The notes under the pieces were generated by a model. The model saw only the letters and a program-made list of their open reading frames with translations. It did not search any database and was not told the DNA's origin. This document shows, piece after piece, positions 52,930 through 64,000 of a DNA stretch of 64,000 nt. The stretch's first letter is position 1, and each line of letters starts with the position of its first letter. This DNA is from Pontederia crassipes (lineage: Eukaryota > Streptophyta > Magnoliopsida > Commelinales > Pontederiaceae): the NCBI GenBank assembly GCA_030549335.1, contig CM060194.1:35484171-35548170 (forward strand), in the 5' to 3' direction. The position numbers were made by a program, and so were the translations under genes.

Positions 52930-55590
52930 ATATATTCTAAATCTAATTAATAAGGAAATAATAAATTAATCCTAATTAAAGAAAATAAACTAGTCCTAAT
53001 ACTATTAGAAAATAGAATCCTATCATTCTCGTGCTCTTCAAAATTATCTTGTCAGAAACATGTGAGAGAACTTTTTTAATGTTTAATCAAACGATGTCTC
53101 TTAATAATTTAAACAAAATAGAAATCTTTCTTGAGAATGTACCTTTGGCTATGCATTAGAAGCATTGAAACAAGCTTGCATCGACTGAAAAAAGATAATT
53201 TGAAGTTAGTCAAATTATTTTTGCATGAATGAAATTGTCTTTTAGTCTTTTGAGCATCGCAATTTTCAAAATTCTTTGAAATTAATTTATTTGTCACAAG
53301 TATGAATAATTCCTTACTAATATCTTCATAAATTAATTATTCTTTAATATGTGATGATTGAATGATAATAATGCATTTTGCAATAGATTCTTCAGAAGTT
53401 GTTTAATAATTTCATGGTAGAATTATAGATGTCTCAACTTTAAAAGATATCTTAGTAGATAAATTTCAATGTTGAATTTCAAATGATTTGTCTTCAGTAT
53501 CCTTCGATTTTTGTTGAGATAAACAATTAGTAAATATTTCAGAAGAAAATGGAATATTAGACTCTTTCGCTTTTGACGAAGATATTATCGCACTTGTGCT
53601 TTTGAACAATTTGTTCGAGTTTCAACTTGATCGATGTCTCTCTTCATTTAAATATGCCTCTTTTCTTTTGGCAAAAGATCGAGGAGAAGACCTTCAATAA
53701 AAGTTTTCACAAATCAACATTCGCTCTAATTTTTAATATGACTTGATAATAATTCAAAATGAGTTTGATACTCCACGACTATGCTTAATTGTTGAATATT
53801 TGTTGGCTCTTCCTTTATTTGGTCTTCTTTCTTTATTTGTTGATCTTTATTTTCATTATTGAATACTTGTAAAAGTCATCGAAATTGTTCTTAAATTTGA
53901 GTAAAACAATTGGCCAATGTTAAAAATTTTGAAGTAGATAAATCTTGAAAAACCATAAATATTTCATGCATATTTGATATATTAGATTAATGATATAAAC
54001 GCTTAATAAAGTATATAATGTGTTAGTGATAGAAGTAGGTTGATAGTAGTCAATAACGGTGATGTCGATGTGGTGATAGTAGTAGATGAGATAGATGACA
54101 GTGGAAGAGAAAATAATTAGATTATTGGTCCAACAAAAAAATACTAGATATCACAGTTGTCCAATGAGGATTGAACAACTATGATACCAATTGATTAGTT
54201 TCTAATCCAACTAGGATCATAATTAGATCATTTCGAGAGGATAAAGTTTTCAATAGATCACTTCGAGAGGATGTCTTTAAGATACTTACTCTAAAAAATT
54301 ATCAAAGAAGATTAATTTTCATATGAATGATTAAAAAAATTCCAAGGGGCAATTTATAGGGCTCAAACAAGTCCTTGTCAAAGTAGAAATAAAAAAAAGT
54401 ATAATCAAACTAGAAAATAAGAAATTAATTCTAACTAAAGAAAATAAAATATTTATATTATTATTAAGAAATATGATACTATCATTCTCATCCTCTTCAA
54501 AATAGCCTTGTCCTCAAGGCTATGCAAGAAAATACGAGAGAATTTTTCTTTTTTGATGCTCGATTGAACGATGTTTCTTAATAACTTGAATGAAATAAAG
54601 ATCTATGTTCAGAAAGTATAATTGACTATGCATTAATAGCATTTTAGTAAACTTTCATCGACTTAAGGAAGAAAATTTTAAGTTGACTAAATTCTTTTTG
54701 TATGAGTAAATTTGTCGCTTGGCCTTTTTAGCATTGAAGTCTTCATAATTCATCGATGTTAAGTGAACTGATGCAATTATAAACAAATCCTTATTATTCT
54801 CTTCATAATGAATGACTTGCCAATAATAATGTCTTTCGCAACAAATCCTTCAAGAGTTGATTGTTTATTTGACGATTGAATTATAAATGTCTCATCTTTA
54901 AAAATATATCAACACATAAATTTGAAAGTTGAATTTCAAATTTTTTGTCTTCAATATCCTTAGCTTCTTGTTGAGATAAACATTTAGCAAAGATTTCAGA
55001 AGAAAATGAAATATTAGACTCTTTTGCTTTTGACGAAGATATTATTGCAGTTGTGTTTTTGCATGATTTGTTCAAGTTTTTATTTGATCGATGTCTCTCT
55101 TTAGGTAAACGTCCCTCTTTTCTTTTGGCAAAAGAATAGAAGCAAGTATAGTAATGGGCCTTTGAGCTTTCACTTCCCGTCGAAAATCAGGGAGGAGACC
55201 AACAAAAGTTTTCACTAGTGCTCTAATTTTTAATAACTTGATAATAATTCAAAATTATTCTAATACATGATTTTCCTTGTTTACTTGTTGATGTCTATTT
55301 TCATCAATGAATACTTATAAAACTTGTTGAAATCATTCTTCGATTCGAGTAAAATGAGCGGCATTGTTAAAATCTTCGAAATCGATAAATCTTGTTAGGT
55401 AATAAATAATACTTGCACATTTGATATATTGGATTAAGGACATAAACTATTAATAACATATATAATGAGTTAATAAGATTTAAAAAGTTTCAAACAAGCC
55501 CAAACAAGTACTTGTCAGAACAGAAATAAAAGTAGAAGGAATAAAATAATCCTAATAATATTAGGAAATAGGACCGTATCAAAATATGAA
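52930..55590 (-). mobile_element. Tandemly duplicated gypsy gag region (decayed)
   Basis: Two copies of about 1.48 kb (roughly 52930-54410 and 54410-55540) share collinear phrases, such as tatgcatta (53150 and 54627), cttttgcttttgacgaagatatta and cttttcttttggcaaaaga. A shorter block (aataaa-t-ctaa...ttag-aaatag...tatc) occurs three times, near 52985, 54450 and 55550. On the minus strand the copies hold fragments like a Ty3/gypsy gag (VVEYQTHFELLS, FIEGLL). An AATTGGTATCAT primer-binding-like word is at 54181-54192. The pattern suggests LTR-gag-LTR-gag-LTR. All frames are broken. Confidence 0.6.
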
Positions 55591-57191
55591 ATAGAAACGA
55601 TGAAGAAAAGGAAGCAATACGTACGGATGATTTTGCATGGGCGTGAGAGCTCTTACACGCCAGCGAACACATACATCAGAGAGGAAGAGACACCACTTTG
55701 GTGGGATAGGAATTTTTGTGAACAAAAGTTTTCTTATGTTGCAGTTTTAAGGCTTTTATTTGTCTTCCTTTTTGGATTTAATCTGAGCCATCCATTTAAA
55801 TTGAATGTTTGTGATGTAGCCGATGAAATCTATTCGCTGGATCGATAAGGTAACGATGACAGCTCTACACCTTCTCCCGCTCCACATATCCGTCGCCTTA
55901 TTAGATGAGTTACCGTATCAGTTTTTTTTTATTAGAAAAATATGTAACTACTGATATTAAGTAAAAAGAAACTTTAATAGTTTTGATAGATGTTTGTTCA
56001 AATCTTGACGCGATGCAAAAAAAAAAAAAAAAAAAAAAAATCCAACACAGCTCGAATCAAGCTTGCTTGCCATGGGTGCTCCTCTGACAAGGTTTGATGG
56101 ATGATGGATGCTATAAATGTCAAGCTTTAAACGCTTCTAAGACATAAGATGACAAGAGTTGTGATCAATGACAATTGATAAAACCAAATTCTTGGTAAAA
56201 CGATAAAAGGGTTCAAATTATATGCAAAGAAATGTTGTCATTGGTCAAATTACCGTACGATATGTGAGAATCAACATGACATTACAAAATCAGTTAATAC
56301 AGTCATGGATAATTCATAATCTCAACACGTCACAAGTATTATACATGCTCAGTTGGGAACTATCGGGGAACTAGACAATGCCAGAATGACTCAGAAACCT
56401 CCTTGTGCTCATTCGTGTAATACAAAAACAACGGATGAAAAAAAAATACAAATATAAAAACTTCACACCGGTCATGGAAAACTGGTCTCATTATTAAACT
56501 CTCGCGCCTAATAAGGATACCAAATGCATGCATTGAGGATTCTGGCAACACGAACAATGAACCTTTCAACATCTCAGAAGGAAACCAGAAATGAAATGAT
56601 CTAATAATGAGCGTTACCAATAAAGGATACCACAGATACAAATATAACTTCTCGCTGCTACATCTGCTGGCCAAAATTTGGAAGAATAAAATGCCCATTT
56701 TGTTAACTACTGGACAACAAAGAATTGGATAGATATTTGAGCATTTACCCCTATAGCAAAAGAAAATGAACAAAAACAAAAAAAAATGTTGGAAATGAGA
56801 AAGGAAAAAAAAATCAATCTACACTGTTGCAACGGAGATGGCAGTCCATATTTGAGGTGCCAACCCAATAATCTTTCTTGATTATATCACAATTGAATGA
56901 GGAGACCAAGTAGGCAAATTGGCCTGCACAAAAGTGTGCGACATCAAATTTTTCGGACGTGGAAGAGCTCTTCTGAAGACTAGTCATAAACTACCAGTTC
57001 CTTCCATGTTGAAGGGCCTTTGTTGATAGAAAGTCCACAACTCTTTCCCCCATTTATTGCTCAGAATTGTCAAGTAGCTTAACTATCTGATATCTTACTC
57101 TAGTTTCATGATATTGCTGCTCCGACAAAAGTTGTAATGTTAACCTCATCTCAAAACTCTATTTGCATACAGCCTACTCATACTGCTGAAG
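55591..57191. other. Spacer and probable GAUT7 3' UTR
   Basis: A run of 24 A at 56017-56040 with no neighbouring coding sequence. The ORFs at 55600-55848 (+) and 56360-56779 (-) lack recognisable domains. The part next to 57191 is likely the 3' UTR of the minus-strand gene; no AATAAA was identified. Confidence 0.4.
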
Positions 57192-60100
57192 CTATAAATT
57201 TACGTTACACTCATCCATGAACCGCTCCTCTTGTGTAAGGTACCTTTTCCAGTATTTCTTGTACTTTGGAATGCCCAAATCAAGCCAAGGTTTCATGTTG
57301 CCGTTATAATGCAAGGCAATAGATTTTTTTATGAAAACAGCATCTACTCCATAATCATGACCAAGTCCTGATTGAATTGAAGTATCATTCATAGCATATA
57401 TGTGATCATGAAATGCAAGCAAGCTTGCAGGCAGCGTTGTGGCCCTTTGTGACGCCTTGTCATATTGCAGCTGTCAATGGAAAGAGAAGTCAGATTTTTT
57501 TTTCAGAAAAACGATAAACAATAAATCATGAATCTTAATAGGAAAGACAAGCTTTTGGAGAACAAAGTATGTAGTAAATAATATATTTGAAACCATGTCT
57601 TTTTTATTACCTCACGAAGAAACCTTTGGTACATTCCTGTAATATCATACTCCCTCCATTTGTCCAAGTCAACTATATTTAACCCAGACATCCAGGCACA
57701 AGAGTCGCTATCAAATTTGTTATTCCCCAGGTAATTTTTCAACTGACCTAACCTGACACCGCAAACTTTAGCTGCAGCATTAACTTTCCCACCCAAGTCA
57801 AGATTCCATAGTGATGACAGATCTCGTTGGACAACCACATCATCATCCAAAACAATTACTTTCTTCAAATATTTGAATATTTCAGGGAGGAAAAAGTGAG
57901 AGTCACCAAAGACTGAAATATATTCAGTTCTCATCTGCAAAGAAGACAGTTGAGCAGCACCACGAACAGACACACGGAACTCCTCAGAAGGAAGCAGCTG
58001 TGGCTTACCCATATCATCAAATCGGAACAGATTAAGATCATCGAAGTTGAGGACATGAACTATTGCATCTTTGTAGGAATTTCTGGCAAACCAAAGTTTC
58101 ATTGAAAAGAAGTTTTGCCTGTCAGTTATCACATGGAAGACCATATTACCTGTCTCCTGTAAAAGAAAATAATTCAGACATCAAGAAGAAATGTCCAAGA
58201 CTGGAAGAAAGTTGGCAGGAGGATGGTAGCATACATATGTATTCATCACAGTGGAATTTATAGTAACAGATACGGCTAGTATGTTTCTTGAAAATATCAC
58301 AAAATGTTGCCGACTTGGGTCGTGAAGTTTATGACCATGTGATTGCTCAATATCTGGTAAGGAAGATTTAAAATATTCTACTGTCAGCCTCATTAGCAAA
58401 CAGTGAAAACTCTTGGACATGGTTTGGATACCAAGCTGATACAAAAATGCACTCTGCTTCCTGTGAAAATGAGCCTCATCCTCAGTCAGATCGACTAACT
58501 GTCTAAATTTTCTGTCAACATTTTGGCATTCCACAGTACACGACTTTGCTTTCGCAATTGTCTCATCCATCTTTCTTATGTTGTTGTCAACACTGAAAGG
58601 GAAAAAAAAAGTGCTACTCAATATGGAAGGGATATCATAACATAACAAAAGAACTCTGTAAAATATAATAAGAAAGCACAATAAACTAATTTTGGGAAGA
58701 AAGAAACATTATTAGGATAACCAAAGTTCTTTTGACTGCTTGGATAACTGTACATCGACAAATGATACAACACAGCATTACAATAACATAACAGAAATAT
58801 ACAGTAATAAAATGAAATTAAATGTATACCGATACAGAGATTTAAAATACATGTGCAAACTAGGAATGTTCATTTGCAACAATAGCTTAGGTTATCAAGG
58901 GAATTAATCAACAATCTCATCCAATTCTGTGAAAGTCTACTTTCAATGGAAACAGTATTAGTCGATTACTTACTGTGCTGGAAGGTCAAGATCAGAAATG
59001 GCGTCGCTGAGCATACGCTCATGCTCTTGAATGTTCAACTTAAGTTCATGTGTAAATTTTTCCATCCCCTGAATTTTTGCTATGCTTGGATAATAAGCTC
59101 TGGCCATAAACAGTTGATCTTTAAGTCTTTTCACCAGAGAATCTTTCAATACTTCTCTATGCTCTCTGGACCAAAGGCAGTAGCTCCCAAATTCAAGCTG
59201 ACAATAGCTCTCTCTCTCATCAGTAGTTGAATGTTTGGCAATTTTGCCATTTCGAGTTTTCTTCTCATTCTGCAGCAATAACAAGTCTTTCCAGTTAAGA
59301 AAACCAGACAATCAGTGTACATAAACTATAAATCAAAATACAACAACAACAACAAAGCCTTATCCCACTAGGTGGGGTCGGCTACATGGATCATACGACT
59401 CGTTGATCCATGTTCATGAGATTCGACAGGGTTTTACGCTGGCTGTCGGGGCCTAACACAACCCTCCTCCTTTATCCGGACTTGGGACCGGCTATAAAAC
59501 ATAGACGGAGTTTATAAATCAAAATAATGCCATAAAACAAATAATCACATCAAATAATATCGAAATTGAGAAAGAATCTCTACAGATTTGTTATATATAA
59601 GTGAAAGAGAATCTGTATAAGTTTTTTTCATTAGTAAAAAGTGGTCAGAAGATACACAGTGTAGTTCTTTCAATAGAAATGCTATACCAAAGTTAGCAAA
59701 CAATGGCTAATGCATATGCTTACCCCAGAAGCAGAGGGCACATTTGGAGCGACTATTTGTTCTATTGTATAACCTGCACATGAATTGTAATAGTTGATGT
59801 TACCAGCAGTAGCAGAAAAGGAAGAACTGGAAAAAACTGACCTGCAACATAAAACATGTAGTGCTATCTGACCTTTATTTTTGGAGGTAGAATTATCTGA
59901 AAAAAATTGATGAGTAACATCTTTTGGCTTTGGAGTTGGTTCACTGTTGGTTTTGCTTTTCTTGTGTAAATCATCATCCGACTGCGCCAATGTATTTTCA
60001 GTAAGATTCTGGTAGTGCATACTTTCATGACCAAACTAATTACAAATGCAACATAATTGGTCAACTAAATTATAATACATTAAAAGTATTTGATGCAACA

Positions 60101-61793
60101 TGAGTAATGCCTCTATGCTGGGATTAGATTCAAAAGTAATGTAAGTACACATGACGGTTGGATTATAAAATGTGTTCAAGAACTGAAGGGCAGAAGGATC
60201 GCAAAGTATGGTGCACATCTCCCCTTAAGGACCCCATTTATAATGAAAATAACAGTGACAAGGAGAAACCGATCATGTGAGAACTTTGCTTTATGAAGAA
60301 CAATTGCTCTAGTTCATCACAACCACATGAAGTACTGAACAGCTTCAACTAAATAACAAGTTTAGTAATAAATTGACGCCTTATGGGTAATCAATCTATA
60401 AGATATACACCTATGATTTAAGGAGGGGTTTAAAGTGCACAGAGTTTATCTGTTGAAGACAAGTTAACATCAGAATAATAACTTTTCTAGATACTATAAG
60501 ATAACATGAATATCGGAATTTAGAATACATGTTAATCATTGAAAGCTAGATTAGTTTACATGGTGATGCATAATTATAGTTCTAATTATTTCTCAAGTTT
60601 GAGATATCTTTGGCATCCTAAAATTTGTTCTTAGTTCTTTTTTTCACAAATGAGACTTATATAAAGCAAACACATAGTAGAAAAGGCCAAAAAAAGAACA
60701 TCAACACAAGTACAACTGCAGTTTACTAGTTTATGAGGTGAAACAAGTAGTAAAAACACAAAGCAAGTGATGGAAAGAAAACATTTAAATTGTTCTTGTT
60801 AGTAACCATTAGCTTAGCCCCATGGAGAAGGAAATTTGCATTTGTTATAATCTGTTTACTTACACAAGTGAAGCAATAGTGACATAATGACTAAATATGT
60901 ATCTTTTTTTAGGAACTAAATATGTATCTGTATATGTTGAAGAAATTCTGCTCAACTATGAGTGGCCACGCATTTGGAACCAATGCCATCAAGTTCTAGG
61001 AACAAAATGAGGATTTAATCTTAAGATAAACTACAAACATTTTTTCAGAAAAAAAAGTTGTAAAACTATAAGCTCTTATTCATCTAAAACAGGACTTAGA
61101 CGAGTTCCTTTTGGAAGATGCATTATCATCGTTTTCAACTACGAAGAATCTAGTGCAATCTAGGGTAATCAAGTCAAATAACAGGGAGTAGGGACGCACC
61201 TCAGGAAAATTCTTCACCAACTTTTTGACAAGATCCCGGATCTTCGACTGATCATCCTACAGGGATCCAAATCAAAGATTTCAAATTCTTGTGAATGCAT
61301 GAAACAACAAGATCATTAATACTTCGAAAGAGAAGGTAAGTTTGTAACCTCAGAGGAATTCTGCTCTTTATGTTTGCTCACATCGCGATAATTGGGAAAG
61401 CTAGATTCCTACACATCAACCAATTAAACAAGGATTACTCAAAGCAAACAAATTACTTAAACAATGTCAGTATCCAATGCGCTTCCTTACCTGCTGCGAT
61501 CGGCCGTCAGCGAAATAACCTGCGAAAAGAGACCAAAACGATATTAGAGAAAGATCAACATAACCCATCTGGCCAAACATAGAAATCCGAGGATCTCGCC
61601 GCCACAGCGATCAAAGCGCCGCCGCGGCGATCAAAGTCCGGGCAGATCTGAGGCATACAGGCGATAATCCAAATCCAGCGGCCCAATGCGCCTAAGAGAG
61701 CACCCCGAAAACCAGATCCAAAATGCCTCCGAGGGGCGTCGGCGGCGATATCCGACAGGGTGGTAGAGATCTTAGGGTTTCTACGACGGCTGG

Positions 61794-61825
<32 letters not shown>

Positions 61826-61971
61826 GGGAACGTACGGCTGTTGTGGGGACCAAGAAGGAAGGCGAGTGGGACGAGCAGGGAGAACACCACGAGGGCAAAG
61901 ACGGCAACGGTGAGCCCATTCCACCGCCGCTTCGCCGGCGCCGGCGTCGCGGCCACGGCATGGCCTTTCAT
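57192..61971 (-). CDS. GAUT7: GAUT7-like galacturonosyltransferase (GT8)
   Basis: Ten exons in coding order: 61971-61836, 61519-61491, 61408-61349, 61256-61200, 60035-59873, 59773-59724, 59269-58974, 58592-58235, 58156-57611 and 57470-57192. The total is 1974 nt, 657 codons. A type II membrane topology is visible: a short basic N-terminus (AKRRW), a helix (about 20-41), a variable stem, then the GT8 domain with a DDD motif (487-489) in IVLDDDVVVQRD, SCAWMSGLN and HYNGNMKPW (619-627). CGVRLGQL and GLGHDYGVD point to GAUT7 rather than GAUT1 or GAUT4. In Arabidopsis, GAUT7 anchors GAUT1 in a Golgi complex making homogalacturonan and shows little activity of its own. The ATG at 61971 matches the MKG...KRRW start of the family. 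Intron 7 (coding order) holds a SINE; intron 1 holds a (CT)n run. Confidence 0.92.
59341..59512 (-). mobile_element. SINE copy 3, in a GAUT7 intron
   Basis: Perfect 14-bp target duplication (tataaatcaaaata at 59327-59340 and 59513-59526). Near-complete: it has the head (rc gacggag/ccggtccc), the middle, the gtggggtcggctac region and a clean (ACA)n/TTG tail. It lacks a segment of nearly 30 bp present in copy 1. It lies in the intron 59270-59723 and in the same sense as the gene. Confidence 0.92.
61794..61820. repeat. (GA)n microsatellite in GAUT7 intron 1
   Basis: About 13 GA units, reading (TC)n on the transcribed strand, about 15 bases past the exon 1 donor (GTACGT). A shorter (ga)n lies at about 62221-62233 upstream of the gene. 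Confidence 0.9.
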
Positions 61972-62250
61972 CTACTCCTCCTCCTCGTCCTCGTCGTTGT
62001 CTCCGCCGTCGTGATTTTTTATCTATATTTAGAAATCTCGGTAGCTTCTGCCGTCGACGTCGCCCTCGCCGTCGTCTCCACTCCCATTCCCGAATGCAGA
62101 AAGAGAGGTCGCTTGTGGTGCACTCCGCTCCTTCTTTCCTTCCCTTCCCTTTCCTTTTACGGTTGGAAGGATTTGATTCCGTTTGGGTTAATATTTCATT
62201 CTTCGGGCTCTTTTAAACCGGAGAGAGAGAGAGAAATATGTTGATCCCTT
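61972..62250 (-). promoter_or_regulatory. GAUT7 upstream region
   Basis: GC-rich leader with CTC/GAC repeats next to the start codon, then a TATA-like ctaaatatag (minus strand, 62030-62021), about 55 bases before the ATG. The site is a weak match. CT-rich sequence continues to about 62240. Confidence 0.3.
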
Positions 62251-63614
62251 CCTGCCCTGCGTAAATATATAAATGCAACATTTTATTGTGATCAAAAGAA
62301 AAAAAAAAGTGTTTTAGGAAAAAAAAATGTAATGCGTGTAACTATCACCGAAAAAAGCACCAAATATTGCTACATAAAAAAATTTGTTCCGTCTAATGGA
62401 CGAATGACACGTATTATTGAGCATTTTTACACAAATAAGAATCGAATTCGAGAAAAAAAATTAATGACTATAAAAGATGAATGTTAGTTTTGCATATTTA
62501 ATGCGTCATCTTAAAAAAAAAAGGAAAAAGAAGAATATAATGGAGCAAATGACATATATGCCTAAATCAACAACTTGATTATTGCCACTGTTTTTCAATT
62601 TTTTTATATTAGTCTTCGGTATGTGAAAAACGTTGTCGACTCATACAATGCAAAGTTGCTAACACTTTTTTTTTTTTCAAAATGGATGTCCAAATTTTGA
62701 TTTTTTTCTTCCAATGAATATGAATCCAATTTAAGATTGGTTAACACAATTAATTAATTAGCGGTGTTGTTAATAGATGCAGAAGCCAGCGCAGGCTTAA
62801 ATTTGGTAGACTAATGGAGCTCTTAATTAGGTTACTATATATACCTTCACAAATCACCTTCTTCGTATTAGGTTACTGAATGAGCCCCAATTAGTCTCTT
62901 TATAGAAATTAAGGGATTCTAAGGTTCTTACTATATATTGCATTAATGGTCCTCACTTCTCATTACTTATTTATATGCTGCAAAATGCGATATGATGGCA
63001 TAAGAAAATTTCAACAAAGTTGAAATTTAGGACCATAAGATTTTTTTTTTCGCTTCAATATTTTTTCCCTTATTACTATGTGAGTTTTCTCGTTTTTATA
63101 TATAAGGTTGATATAGTTTAAATTTTGTTGGATTAAGATGTTGGTTTTTTTATATTATAACTACATATTAAATTTAAATGATGAATACTAGTTTAGTTTT
63201 TATCTTTTGCATGGTAAATTTAGGACCATGATTACACTTACTGGGGATAAGAAGTATTGGGATATAAGAAAATGTAAACTCAAAAAGAATTTACATTTGT
63301 AGATTGATGGTTGAAACAATATTTAAATATAGATAATCATTTAAATATAAAAAATTAAATATTTAACAAACTATTCTTAATCATTTGTATGCTAAAAATG
63401 ATAAAATAATGAATATATTTGTATGCGAAAAATGTAAAATAAAAAAGAAAAAATGTTAGTTGGGTGACCCAACAAGCCGACCCATCTCGAGTCGGGTCTA
63501 AACTTAAAAATTTTCAATCTAATATAATATGATCCGACAAAAAATTATGCTTCAAACTCTTTCATGTCCTTTTAATGATTAGAAAAATGATCATTCTACT
63601 AGACCATAATTTTT
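62251..63614. other. AT-rich intergenic sequence, no gene seen
   Basis: A/T-rich with homopolymer runs. A ccgacccatctcgagtcgggtc patch at about 63478-63499 resembles the gggtcggg words of the hAT element. Nothing coding was recognised. Confidence 0.45.
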
Positions 63615-63617
63615 TTA

Positions 63618-64000
63618 AGGGTTATTTTCATAAAGCTCCCCTAAACTATCGTAATTTTTCATATTTAATCCTAAACTACGAACTTATTTTTTTGTATCTC
63701 TAAACTATCACGATTTTTTCACTTTAGTCCTTCCGTCTATTTCTGTTACGTTTATCATTACTTTTGATTTTTTCCATTTATAAAAATTTAAATTATCTCT
63801 CCGTTCATAACATATCAAATAATAAATAAAAAATAAAATAATTGAGGAAGGGTAATTTAGTCTTTTTCATAAATGATAATTTTTTTTGTTTACCACTTTG
63901 ATCCTTTCAAAGTTTTTTTTTATTTTTTATATTTGTTACTTCATGCTTTTTTGGAGAGAGGGGTAATTTAATTTTTTCATAAATAAAAAAGTAAAAGTAA
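63618..64000. mobile_element. Left part of a foldback/MULE-like element, cut by the window end
   Basis: ggttattttcataaagctcccctaaactat, then taaactacgaactta and ttctgtta, match the style and order of the 8055-8466 left arm (attaatttcataaacttcc, aaattatgaactta, ttctgttaac). The inverted partner would lie beyond the window. Confidence 0.4.

Noticed and set aside
56017..56040. Poly(A) run as the tail of a processed retrocopy
   Set aside because: No coding similarity upstream of the run and no flanking duplication were recognised.

Overview
This is nuclear plant DNA. It holds four intron-rich protein genes whose splice phases all close, surrounded by AT-rich sequence packed with decayed transposons. 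The GC-rich coding ends and high third-position GC of the oxidase-like gene and of the last kinase exons suggest a monocot, possibly non-grass; that placement is an inference. No bacterial, organellar, CRISPR, tRNA or rRNA signal was seen.

Layout. 1-4882: an old Copia (Sirevirus-like) element with two LTRs and a broken gag but no pol. 4883-6390: a second Copia relic on the minus strand. 6.4-13.0 kb: AT-rich, with a foldback MITE, a SINE and relics of a larger MITE family. 13960-19521 (+): an LRR receptor kinase of the HPCA1/At5g49760 type, 19 exons, 965 codons. 20358-26016 (-): methylenetetrahydrofolate reductase, 12 exons, 595 codons, convergent with the kinase; its introns hold a SINE and a foldback MITE. 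26.2-47 kb: gene-free repeat territory with a Tourist-like MITE, a poly(C)/CA/TA microsatellite, a hAT-type element inside an older foldback, a nest of three LTRs, a 736-bp MITE and a second gypsy-type LTR. 47567-49442 (+): an SKU5-similar, copper-ligand-poor multicopper oxidase homologue, 3 exons, 546 codons. 50287-52549: a non-autonomous CACTA element. 52.9-55.6 kb: a tandem duplication of a gypsy gag region. 57192-61971 (-): a GAUT7-like galacturonosyltransferase, 10 exons, 657 codons, with a SINE in one intron. 62.2-64 kb: AT-rich, ending in one arm of a foldback element.

The four genes do not form a pathway. Three act at or for the cell surface or wall (receptor kinase, SKS protein, pectin synthesis) and one in one-carbon metabolism. 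I found no new biological system. The strongest observations are repeat structures with exact target-site duplications (three SINEs, a hAT element, a CACTA element, two MITEs, a solo LTR nested in an older LTR), and a cysteine quartet in the receptor that matches the peroxide-sensing region described for HPCA1.
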